A stretch of DNA of 33,910 nt from an uncultured Clostridia bacterium. GTDB lineage: Bacteria; Bacillota; Clostridia; Christensenellales; Maliibacteriaceae. The notes beneath the pieces are model-generated. The model did no database searches and was not told the DNA's origin. It saw only the letters and a list, made by a program, of their open reading frames with translations. Location: NCBI GenBank assembly GCA_934613185.1, contig CAKTSO010000004.1, forward strand, positions 1-33,910, read 5' to 3'. The position numbers and the translations under genes were made by a program. Below, piece after piece: positions 8,809 through 16,360 of this stretch (positions are counted from its first letter, which is position 1; each line of letters opens with the position of its first letter).

Positions 8809-10557
8809 TTGAAATACCATTTTCGTGCGAAGAGTGTTTGGAAAAAAGCGGCCGCGTTTGCTTTGCTGTTCGCGCTGGTGATGAGCGCGGCGGCGACGGG
8901 CGCGGAAAAAGCGCTTGCGGCAGGCGATACGGTGGGAATCCACGACATTTTCGAGGCAAAGGACGACAGCAAGCTCGAGCGATTCAAGGCGCGCGTGCTC
9001 AACGGTCTGCTCTATCACGACGCGGCGATCGACGTGTCCGACATCGGCATTACGGCGGATGAAATTCGATATACGCTCGGCGACACGGAGGTGACGGGCG
9101 TGTATGCGGCGCGGCAGATCGTGCGGCACAACGCGTTCCATTCGACGGCGTCGACGACGGGCTTCCCGACGTTCACCTATCAGGAAAACGGCGCGGTGGC
9201 GACCGTCAGCTACACCTACCATCCGGCGTGGACGACGGATCTCGTCCGGCAGGCGATCGCGGGCTACGACGACGCAATGGAGCGCATCAATCCCGACGAC
9301 GGCGATTTTGCCAAAATTCTGAAGCTCCACGACTGGATCGTGAAGAACGTTTCCTACGGCATGAGCAAACTGTATCCCGACTTTGCGCTCGGCGCGCTGG
9401 CCAACCGTTCCGCCGTCTGCGCGGGATACGCGCAGTGCTACGGCTTCCTGCTCGAACAGGCGGGCGTGGAGAGCATTTACGTCGCGGCAGACACGCCGCA
9501 GGAGCCGCATGCCTGGAATCTTGTCAAACTGGACGGGCACTGGTTCCACGTCGACTGCACATGGGACCGCGGCCTCGGCGCAAATCCGAACGTCAATCAC
9601 ACCTATTTTATGTTGAACGACGAGGAGTTTAACGCAAACGGCGCGCACGGCGACGACTGGAAGGATCCCGCGAAAGGCTATCCCACGGGCAATCTTTGCA
9701 GCATCGAAAATAAGTTTTACGCCGACAATCGCGACATGGCGACCGATAGCCAGATCGCCGAAAACCCGATCGTGATCCGTCACGAATTCGACGCGTCGAC
9801 GTCCTACGAGACTTCGGCGCAGGAGCATTGGCGCACCTGCGCGGCGGGCGTACAAGTGCGCGGAGCGCATACGGGCGATCCCTGCACGGTCTGCGGATAC
9901 GCGAGCGAAAAGCCGATCACAATCACGTTCGACCCGCAAAACGGCGAGCCGACGTTTGCGCAGACGATCGCCGCGGGCGAAAAGGCGCAGGCGCCGCAGA
10001 CGCCGAGCCGCAGCGATTATGAGTTTGCGGGCTGGTATACCGCGCCCGAAGGCGGGGAACGGGTCGATTTTTCCGAAAAGACGTTTGGCGCGAACATCAC
10101 GCTGTACGCGCAGTGGACGCAGAACGGGGCGACGTACGCCTGCGTTTCGGGCGCGGACGCCGAGTGGGTCAAAGACAGCGGCGCGAAACTTACGCTGGTC
10201 GTCAAGCGTTCGCGCGACGACGAGACCTGCTTTGCGCATTTTACGGGCGTGCGGATCGACGGAGATCCGCTTTCGGCGGGAACGGATTATGACGCGACCG
10301 CGGGCAGCGCGATCGTGACGCTGAAACCCGCCGCGCTGCAAAAGCTTGCCGAAGGAAAGCACGTCGTCCGCATTGTGTTTGACGACGGCGAGACGGAAAC
10401 GACGCTGAACGTCAAAGCGGCGGAAAATTTGAAACAGGACCTGCCGCCGAAGACGAATGACGCCGCACGAGCGGGACTGAACATCGCCGTCGCGTTCACG
10501 GCGCTTGTCGGCGCGGGCTGCGCGCTCGCAGTCTGGAAGAAGCGCGGCGAACAATAA
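8809..10557 (+). CDS. Secreted transglutaminase-like surface protein with InlB repeat and wall-anchor-like tail
   Basis: This 582-residue exported protein starts at TTG 8809, with AAAGGA about eight bases upstream, which puts a basic N-terminus directly before a signal peptide (residues about 10-35). A transglutaminase/protease-like domain follows, with a complete triad: Cys204 (SAVCAGYAQCYGF), His234 (PHAWNLV) and Asp249 (HVDCTWD). Around residues 370-440 is a Listeria-Bacteroides (InlB B-type) repeat ending ITLYAQWTQ. Then come a beta domain and LPPKTND (545-551), a hydrophobic helix and a KKRGEQ tail. That tail looks like a sortase signal but deviates from LPxTG, and no sortase gene is in view. 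The likely role is as a cell-surface peptidase or crosslinking enzyme. Confidence 0.85.
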   Translation: MKYHFRAKSVWKKAAAFALLFALVMSAAATGAEKALAAGDTVGIHDIFEAKDDSKLERFKARVLNGLLYHDAAIDVSDIGITADEIRYTLGDTEVTGVYAARQIVRHNAFHSTASTTGFPTFTYQENGAVATVSYTYHPAWTTDLVRQAIAGYDDAMERINPDDGDFAKILKLHDWIVKNVSYGMSKLYPDFALGALANRSAVCAGYAQCYGFLLEQAGVESIYVAADTPQEPHAWNLVKLDGHWFHVDCTWDRGLGANPNVNHTYFMLNDEEFNANGAHGDDWKDPAKGYPTGNLCSIENKFYADNRDMATDSQIAENPIVIRHEFDASTSYETSAQEHWRTCAAGVQVRGAHTGDPCTVCGYASEKPITITFDPQNGEPTFAQTIAAGEKAQAPQTPSRSDYEFAGWYTAPEGGERVDFSEKTFGANITLYAQWTQNGATYACVSGADAEWVKDSGAKLTLVVKRSRDDETCFAHFTGVRIDGDPLSAGTDYDATAGSAIVTLKPAALQKLAEGKHVVRIVFDDGETETTLNVKAAENLKQDLPPKTNDAARAGLNIAVAFTALVGAGCALAVWKKRGEQ

Positions 10558-10568
10558 AAGAATGCTCC

Positions 10569-10600
10569 AAAGGGACGCGGTCGATCGGCTGCGTCCTTTT
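10569..10600 (+). terminator. Terminator after the transglutaminase-like gene
   Basis: AAAGGGACGC (10569-10578) pairs with GCGTCCTTTT (10591-10600), including one G-U pair, and ends in T. Confidence 0.65.
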
Positions 10601-10634
10601 GCTTACAAAGAACGGACGCATCATGCCGTTTTTC

Positions 10635-10664
10635 TTGCCACGCATCCTTCACTCATTGTATAAT
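10635..10664 (+). promoter_or_regulatory. Probable promoter of the methyltransferase gene
   Basis: TTGCCA (10635-10640) and a perfect TATAAT (10659-10664) are separated by 18 bases. They lie 35 bases before the ATG at 10700. Confidence 0.6.
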
Positions 10665-10699
10665 AAAGACGAAAGAAACCGAGCGCATTGGAGGACACG

Positions 10700-11287
10700 A
10701 TGGCAGGACATTATTACAGCGAAAACCCGGAGTCGGCGCACGCGCGGCGCGAAATTCGCTCGGGCGATTCGCTGGAATTCACGACGGATTCGGGCGTTTT
10801 TTCGCGCGCGCATGTCGATCCGGGCAGCTTGCTTTTGATCGATGCGGCGCGCCCGTGCAAAGGAAGGGTGCTCGACCTCGGGTGCGGGTACGGCCCGATC
10901 GGGATCACGCTGGCGCGGGATTATCCAAAGGCGCAGTTCGTCCTGTCCGACGTCAACCGCCGCGCGGTGGCGCTGTGCGAGGAGAATATTGCGAAGAATA
11001 AAATCGCGAACGCGAAAGCGCTGTTTTCCGACGGCTGCGCGGAACTGGACGGCACATTCGACCAAATCGTCTCCAATCCGCCGATCCGCATCGGCAAATC
11101 GGCGCTGCAAAACATGTGGCGCGACTGCCATGAAAAACTGAACGACGGCGGTACGTTCTGGATCGTCATCCGAAAAAAACAGGGTGCGCCGAGCGCCGCG
11201 GCGTTTTTGACGGAGCTGTTCGGCAACTGCGAGCCGGTCGCGCGAAAAGCAGGGTATCACGTCCTTTGCTGCAAAAAGGGCGAATAA
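10700..11287 (+). CDS. RsmC/RlmG-like class I SAM methyltransferase
   Basis: This 195-residue methyltransferase resembles the C-terminal catalytic half of RsmC, which makes N2-methylguanosine in 16S rRNA. The SAM-binding motif is VLDLGCGYGPIGI. The substrate-site motif is SNPPIRIGK, typical of enzymes that methylate an exocyclic amino group of a base. The opening HYYSENPES also fits the single-domain Gram-positive members. I use ATG 10700, five bases after GGAGG, rather than an in-frame TTG at 10688. The exact rRNA target is inference. Confidence 0.85.
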   Translation: MAGHYYSENPESAHARREIRSGDSLEFTTDSGVFSRAHVDPGSLLLIDAARPCKGRVLDLGCGYGPIGITLARDYPKAQFVLSDVNRRAVALCEENIAKNKIANAKALFSDGCAELDGTFDQIVSNPPIRIGKSALQNMWRDCHEKLNDGGTFWIVIRKKQGAPSAAAFLTELFGNCEPVARKAGYHVLCCKKGE

Positions 11288-11313
11288 ATTAAAACCAAAG
11301 AGGGGAAACGAAC

Positions 11314-12375
11314 ATGAACAAAGTGACGCTCGGCAGGACCGGCATCACGGTCAACGAGGTGGCGATGGGCTGCCTGCCCATCCAGCGCGTGACGAAAGAC
11401 GAGGCGGTCAAGATTCTGCGCCGCGCCTACGACGGCGGCGTGCAGTTCTTCGACACCGCGCACGTCTATACCGACAGCGAGGAGAAGATGGGCGCGGCGT
11501 TCGACAGCGCCATGCGAAAGAACATCATCATCGCGTCAAAGACCATGTCCACCGACTACGACACGACGATGAAACAGATCGACCGGTCGCTTCGGATGCT
11601 GCACACGGATTATATCGACATTTATCAGTGGCACAATCCGTCGAACCCCGAGGGCGCGGAAAACGACGAAAACAGCCCCTATGCGGCGCTCGTCGAGGCC
11701 AAACGTCAGGGCAAGATCCGCTTCATCGGCATCACGAACCATCATTTGGGGCGCGCGACGGCGGCGGCCGAAAGCGGACTGTACGACACGGTGCAGTACC
11801 CCTTCTCCATGCTCTCCAGCGAAGAAGAGGTGGCGCTGACACGCCTTTGCAAAGAGAAAAACGTGGGCTTCCTCGCGATGAAGGCCATGTGCGGCGGCCT
11901 TTTGGAAGACGGCCGCGCGCCGTTTGCGTATATGCATCGCCTGGACAACGTCCTGCCGCTTTGGGGCGTCCAGCGCATAAGCGAGATCGAACAGTTCCTC
12001 TCCCTGGCCGAGAACCCGCCCGCGTTCGATGCGGACATGGCGGCGCAGGTCGAGCAGATCCGCGCGGAGAACGGCAACGAGTTCTGCCGCGGCTGCGGGT
12101 ACTGCATGCCCTGCCCCAAGGGGATCGAGCTTCCCACGGTCATGCGCATCGAGTTCTTCGTCAAGCGCAACCGCCCCGAAAAATACCTCGGCGAGGAGTA
12201 CCGCGAGATGGTCGACCGCGTCGACGAATGCGTCAAATGCGGCCGCTGCAAGGCGCACTGCCCGTATCATCTGGACATCCCCGCGCGCATCGTCGACCAG
12301 AAGGAGGCGTACATGGAGCTGTATCGCCAGTTCCACGCGGGCGAACCGCTTCGCTTCCGTTCCAAGCAGAAATAA
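11314..12375 (+). CDS. Aldo/keto reductase fused to a two-cluster ferredoxin domain
   Basis: This 353-residue oxidoreductase has an aldo/keto reductase barrel in the first 230 residues, with the catalytic tetrad D47, Y52, K76 and H107 visible. A C-terminal 4Fe-4S domain carries cysteines C258, C261, C264, C268 and C306, C309, C312, C316, each set followed by a proline as in bacterial ferredoxins. This architecture is common in strict anaerobes, where the flanking clusters probably pass electrons to or from the barrel; the substrate is unknown. The start has AGAGGGG upstream. It ends before a bidirectional terminator shared with a converging gene. Confidence 0.9.
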   Translation: MNKVTLGRTGITVNEVAMGCLPIQRVTKDEAVKILRRAYDGGVQFFDTAHVYTDSEEKMGAAFDSAMRKNIIIASKTMSTDYDTTMKQIDRSLRMLHTDYIDIYQWHNPSNPEGAENDENSPYAALVEAKRQGKIRFIGITNHHLGRATAAAESGLYDTVQYPFSMLSSEEEVALTRLCKEKNVGFLAMKAMCGGLLEDGRAPFAYMHRLDNVLPLWGVQRISEIEQFLSLAENPPAFDADMAAQVEQIRAENGNEFCRGCGYCMPCPKGIELPTVMRIEFFVKRNRPEKYLGEEYREMVDRVDECVKCGRCKAHCPYHLDIPARIVDQKEAYMELYRQFHAGEPLRFRSKQK

Positions 12376-12415
12376 GTTTTGAGACAAAAGCGCGCGCATA
12401 AAAAACAAGAATAAC

Positions 12416-12461
12416 AAAAAGACGCGGCTTTGCGAGAATTTTCGCGGCCGCGCCTTTTTTG
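12416..12461. terminator. Bidirectional terminator between converging genes
   Basis: A long imperfect stem (12421-12428 with 12447-12454, inner GCGA/TCGC) is flanked by A5 on the left and T6 on the right. It can serve both the plus-strand reductase and the minus-strand amidohydrolase. Confidence 0.7.
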
Positions 12462-12480
12462 TTTTGATTTCGTGTTTTGA

Positions 12481-13677
12481 TTACGGCTTGACATCGCCCG
12501 TCAGCACGTCCAGCGCGCACAGCGCCATCGCGCGCACGGCGACGGGGAGCGTTTTTTTCGCGTCTTCGCCGTGAACGTGGGACAAAAACGCGGTTTGATG
12601 GATGTCGCTTCGGTCGTCGTTTCCCGCATACAGCGAGACGTAGAGCGTCGGGCAGACGTGCGAGACGTTCCCGATGTCGCTCGAGCCGAACGGCGCGACG
12701 GCTTTGTCGTCCGTGAAATCCGCATCCCCGCAAAGGGGCAGATAGCGCGCCATGCGCGCGGCGAGCGCGGGGGAATTGACGAGATCGTCCGTTTGACTTT
12801 CGAAATAATTCCATTCGAGCGACGCGCCTGTCATGAGCGCCGCTCCGCGGGCGCAGTCGACCACGCGGCGCGTCAGCGCATCGACTTCGTTCCGCGTATT
12901 GCCGCGAATGTAGAAACGGCAGGCCGCGTGCGCGGGGACAATGTTCGGCGCGGCGCCGCCGTCGGTGATCACGCCGTGGACGAGCGCGTCCTTCGGCATG
13001 TGCTGACGCAGGGCGTTGATCCCGCAGAATGTCAGGTTGCACGCGTCGAGCGCGTTGATCCCCTCCTGCGGGGCGTTCGCCGCGTGCGCCGCGCGGCCCG
13101 TGAACGAAAATTCCACGCCGTCGAGCGCAAGCGCGCGGGGGAAAAGCTGCGTCTTCTGCCCGCTCAAATGCATTTGAAACACGGCGTCGATCCCGTTAAA
13201 ACAGCCCTCGCGGATCATGACGGCCTTGTCGCCGCCGGCCTCCTCCGCGGGCGTGCCGAGGACGAGAACCGTCCCGCCCGTTGTTTGAACGACGTCCGCC
13301 AGCGCGATCGCCGCGCCGACGGCGCTTGCCGCGATCCAGTTGTGCCCGCAGGCGTGCGCGGGGGACTTCCCGTCCGCGCCGTAGCCGGGCAGTGCGTCGT
13401 ATTCGGCGAGGAACGCCACGCGCGGCGCGCCGCTTCCGATCTGCGCGTGAAACGCCGTGGGCAGCCCCGCGACGGGCGTTTCGACCGAAAAGCTGCGCTT
13501 TTTTAAGATGTCGCAAAGATAACCGCACGAGAAAAACTCCTCGCGGCTCAATTCGGGATGCGCGAACAGCGCCTCGCAGATTCCTTCGACCGCGGGGCGG
13601 TTCTGCTCTTCGGCCAAAAGGACGCGGCGCTGCAATGCGCTCCAAGCTTTAAAATCGGTACGTTCGGCGGACGGCAT
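12481..13677 (-). CDS. M20 family amidohydrolase (AbgB/aminoacylase-like)
   Basis: This 398-residue metallopeptidase-family hydrolase cleaves amide bonds of N-acylated amino acids or small peptides. Metal-site residues appear as HACGHNW (108-114), the EE pair in GTPAEEAGGD (145-146) and QMH (His170). The dimerisation domain with AAHAANAPQEGINALDA follows. The pattern is closest, from memory, to p-aminobenzoyl-glutamate hydrolase subunit B and related amidohydrolases. ATG 13677 has AGGAGG eight bases upstream; the frame open to 13740 runs over the promoter and is rejected. It is a single-gene unit with its own promoter. Confidence 0.88.
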   Translation of the reverse strand: MPSAERTDFKAWSALQRRVLLAEEQNRPAVEGICEALFAHPELSREEFFSCGYLCDILKKRSFSVETPVAGLPTAFHAQIGSGAPRVAFLAEYDALPGYGADGKSPAHACGHNWIAASAVGAAIALADVVQTTGGTVLVLGTPAEEAGGDKAVMIREGCFNGIDAVFQMHLSGQKTQLFPRALALDGVEFSFTGRAAHAANAPQEGINALDACNLTFCGINALRQHMPKDALVHGVITDGGAAPNIVPAHAACRFYIRGNTRNEVDALTRRVVDCARGAALMTGASLEWNYFESQTDDLVNSPALAARMARYLPLCGDADFTDDKAVAPFGSSDIGNVSHVCPTLYVSLYAGNDDRSDIHQTAFLSHVHGEDAKKTLPVAVRAMALCALDVLTGDVKP

Positions 13678-13710
13678 GCGGGTTTCCTCCTGATGGTATG
13701 GCACGGGTTC

Positions 13711-13740
13711 AGTATAAAAGAGCGGCGGCGCGCCTGTCAA
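13711..13740 (-). promoter_or_regulatory. Strong promoter of the amidohydrolase gene
   Basis: On the minus strand, TTGACA (13735-13740) and TATACT (13711-13716) are 18 bases apart, just upstream of the chosen ATG. Confidence 0.75.
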
Positions 13741-13822
13741 TGCGCGGCGGGGGAAGAAAAATCCGAAAGAAAATCCGAAAGAAAAATGCGGAAGCGAAAG
13801 TAAAAAAGCCGCGAAAAAAGAC

Positions 13823-13851
13823 TTGCCAAGTGAAAAACGCCATGCTATAAT
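13823..13851 (+). promoter_or_regulatory. Promoter of tRNA-Ala
   Basis: TTGCCA (13823-13828) and a perfect TATAAT (13846-13851) have 17 bases between them and lie 12 bases before the tRNA. Confidence 0.8.
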
Positions 13852-13862
13852 ATCATCTGTTC

Positions 13863-13936
13863 GGGGGTGTAGCTCAGCTGGCTAGAGCGTACGGTTCGCA
13901 TCCGTAAGGTCGAGAGTTCGAATCTCTTCATCTCCA
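13863..13936 (+). tRNA. tRNA-Ala (anticodon CGC)
   Basis: The 74-base cloverleaf has acceptor arms 13863-13869 and 13929-13935, a D arm (GCTC/GAGC), an anticodon stem TACGG/CCGTA and a T loop TTCGAAT. The loop TTCGCAT gives anticodon CGC, reading GCG. The third acceptor pair is G-U, the classic alanine identity element, which agrees with the anticodon. The 3' CCA is not encoded and must be added. Confidence 0.95.
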
Positions 13937-13941
13937 CTTTT

Positions 13942-13971
13942 AAAACCGAAGCGTTTTGCTTCGGTTTTTTG
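13942..13971 (+). terminator. Terminator after tRNA-Ala
   Basis: AACCGAAGC pairs with GCTTCGGTT around a short T-rich loop, followed by a run of T. Confidence 0.85.
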
Positions 13972-14064
13972 TTTTCCTTCTGCTTTCGATGAAGCGCAAA
14001 GGCGGCGCCGCGTTTGATTTTGAGAAAAAAGAATCACAAGAAAGACGATTTTGAGTAAAAGCAT

Positions 14065-14088
14065 ATTATTATTATTATTATTATTATT
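14065..14088 (+). repeat. (ATT)8 trinucleotide microsatellite
   Basis: Eight perfect ATT units lie about 50 bases upstream of the predicted -35 of the surface protein gene, in otherwise non-repetitive sequence. Confidence 0.9.
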
Positions 14089-14135
14089 GGCAACGTTTCA
14101 ACGCAGAAAATATGATATAAAATTCCAAAATCGGC

Positions 14136-14163
14136 TTGATTTTGAAAGTCGCGTGAGTATACT
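14136..14163 (+). promoter_or_regulatory. Probable promoter of the surface protein gene
   Basis: TTGATT (14136-14141) and TATACT (14158-14163) are separated by 16 bases. This implies a transcript start near 14170 and a long leader. Confidence 0.5.
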
Positions 14164-14363
14164 GGAAGGGTGAAAAGGAAATCCAAAGGCCGCGGGCGCG
14201 CGGACGCAGGAGATGCGTTCGCCGCTTTGCGTTTTGCATCCGAACGATCGATCGGAAACGGGATTTCCCGCTTGCATTTTCCATCTTCATTGAAAGCATG
14301 TTTGTCGGCGGATCGCGGCGCGTTCGCGTTCGCCGATGATAGATAAAAGGAGGAATCCAACCA

Positions 14364-16178
14364 ATGAAAAGGCGCAGCGCCAAGCGCGCATTGCTGCTCA
14401 GCGTTCTTTCGATCTTCGTGTGTGTGGTCATGCTGGCGGGCAGCACGTTCGCATGGTTCACCGACACGGCTTCCAGCGGCGTCAACCGCATTCAGTCCGG
14501 CACGCTGGATTTGAAGCTCGAGTATGCGACGGCCTGGGACGAACAGGGCAACCCGACGAAGTGGGCCGATGCGGACGCGGACGACGCGAAAGATTTGTCG
14601 TTCATCCGGAAGACGGAAAACGGCTATGCCGTCGATCCCGACATGCTCTGGGAACCGGGCGGCACCTATCAGCTTCAGCAGCTTCGCGTCAGCAACGCGG
14701 GCAATCTGGCGTTCAAGTATAAGGTGGAGATCACCGGCATTCGCGGCGATGCGGAGCTCAACGATGTCATCGACTGGACCGTGAAGGTCGGCGAAGAAGA
14801 CTATGCGCTCGGCGTCGAACATCATCTGCCCGCCAACGACGGGGAAACGGTCTATGACGTGATCTCGATCTGCGGCCATATGCAGGAAAGCGCCGGCAAC
14901 GAGTATCAGAAAATGACCATCGAGGGCGCGGAAGTCAAAATCTATGCGGTGCAGGACGCCGTCGAGAGCGATAGCTACGACAATCAGTACGACGCGTCGG
15001 CCGACGGCACGCCGCAGTTTGACACCTGGCTTGACAATGTGATCATCTCCGGCGACAAAGCGGCGGATCAGGACATGACGCTGAAGGATCGCGAAACGAA
15101 TCCCACGATCACGGCGTTCGTTCCCGCGGCGAGCACCGACGAAGAGAAGCTGACGCTGACCAGGACCGCGGCGAATACCCCCGGCAACATCGAAGTCGTG
15201 ACGGGAACGACGGCCGAATCGGTCGAAGTCTCGCTGAAGGACGCCGACGGCAACGCCGTGACCGCGAAGGCGGGCACGTTCTTCACGCTGACGATGTCTG
15301 TCGGCAAGAATCTGAACGTGCTTGGCTTCTATCATCGCGGCGAGGCGATGACGAAGGTTGCGAGCGCCGAGGCGGCGGCGTCGCAGAACGATACCTACTA
15401 TTACGACGCGGCGACCGGGATCATCACTTACTCTACCGACGATTTCTCGCCCTTCACGGTCGTGATCTCCGACAGCGTGTTCAACGGCGGCAACGGCACG
15501 GAGGCTGCGCCCTATCTGATCGCGACGGGCGAACAGGCCTGTGCGATGGAAGACAGTAAGGGGTATTTCAAACTCGTGAGCGACATCGTCGTGACGGACG
15601 AGATCTATCTGTCCCGCAAGACTTATGTCGTCGATCTGAACGGCCACACGATCCGTCTTGACTATGCGGAAAATGTGAAGCCGAACAACGGCAGCGTGCT
15701 CTACATTGGGGGCAAGGGCGGTAAGTTGACCATCAACGACACCAGCGCGGCGCAGACCGGCGCGGTGATCGGCTCCGACAAATCATATACCAACAAGGTG
15801 ACCAGCGCCGTCCGTGCCGGCAATTACGGGAAGCTCACGATCAACGGCGGGCATTTCTACGGCATGAGCGAGGGTACGTCCTGTATTTTCGTGATGACCA
15901 GCATGAACAGCAGCAGCAAGGCGACGGTCGTCATCAACGGTGGTACGTTTGAAACGGCGACGCCGTCGAACGGCACCTATTATGTGCTGAACCATCAGGA
16001 CAACGCGACGGGCGGCTGCACGATCACGGTCAACGGCGGCAGCTTCAAGAACTATAACCCCGGCGTGACGACGGTCGACCCGGTGAACGCGAAAACCGGC
16101 AAGATCGTGCTCGGCACGGGCTGCACGACCACGGAGCGCGCGGAAGGCAGCGACACCTGGTACACGGTCAGCAAATAA
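14364..16178 (+). CDS. Secreted TasA-like / SipW-cognate signal protein with beta-helix C-terminus
   Basis: This is a 604-residue exported protein. Residues 1-34 match the SipW-cognate class of signal sequence: a basic start, a long hydrophobic stretch and the STFAWFTDT motif, followed by the usual NRIQSGTLDLKLEY strand. In Bacillus, SipW cuts TasA and TapA this way for biofilm fibres. The region to about 370 looks like TasA/camelysin-type beta sandwiches. The last 230 residues contain repeated strand units such as LTINGGHFYG, VVINGGTFET and ITVNGGSFKN, like a right-handed beta helix. No sipW gene lies in the window. AAAGGAGG precedes the ATG. The role as a surface or matrix fibre component is inference. 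Confidence 0.8.
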   Translation: MKRRSAKRALLLSVLSIFVCVVMLAGSTFAWFTDTASSGVNRIQSGTLDLKLEYATAWDEQGNPTKWADADADDAKDLSFIRKTENGYAVDPDMLWEPGGTYQLQQLRVSNAGNLAFKYKVEITGIRGDAELNDVIDWTVKVGEEDYALGVEHHLPANDGETVYDVISICGHMQESAGNEYQKMTIEGAEVKIYAVQDAVESDSYDNQYDASADGTPQFDTWLDNVIISGDKAADQDMTLKDRETNPTITAFVPAASTDEEKLTLTRTAANTPGNIEVVTGTTAESVEVSLKDADGNAVTAKAGTFFTLTMSVGKNLNVLGFYHRGEAMTKVASAEAAASQNDTYYYDAATGIITYSTDDFSPFTVVISDSVFNGGNGTEAAPYLIATGEQACAMEDSKGYFKLVSDIVVTDEIYLSRKTYVVDLNGHTIRLDYAENVKPNNGSVLYIGGKGGKLTINDTSAAQTGAVIGSDKSYTNKVTSAVRAGNYGKLTINGGHFYGMSEGTSCIFVMTSMNSSSKATVVINGGTFETATPSNGTYYVLNHQDNATGGCTITVNGGSFKNYNPGVTTVDPVNAKTGKIVLGTGCTTTERAEGSDTWYTVSK

Positions 16179-16197
16179 CCGCGTAAAGTAATTTCAC

Positions 16198-16235
16198 AAG
16201 AACCTCTTCGCGATCCTGCGAAGGGGTTCTTTTTT
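16198..16235 (+). terminator. Terminator after the surface protein gene
   Basis: AAGAACC-TCTTCGC pairs with GCGAAG-GGGTTCTT across a six-base loop and is followed by T6. Confidence 0.85.
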
Positions 16236-16360
16236 GTGCGGGGAATGAATCCGCGGTGCATGGCTTTTTTCTTAAAAAAACGGCGCGGAAAAAGCGGTAT
16301 TCTGTCAACGGAAGCAATGCTATAATAAATTGTCCCATGAAATAAGGAGGGCCATTGAAC

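Larger units (their letters stand above)
13972..14363 (+). other. Leader region of the SipW-type surface protein, with ATT microsatellite
   Basis: This gene-free stretch of about 390 bases holds an (ATT)8 repeat at 14065-14088, a probable promoter (14136-14163) and an untranslated leader of roughly 190 bases. The leader ends in AAAGGAGG ten bases before the ATG. It contains several short GC-rich inverted repeats (for example GGAAACGGGATTTCC near 14254), but I recognise no riboswitch class. Confidence 0.6.
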
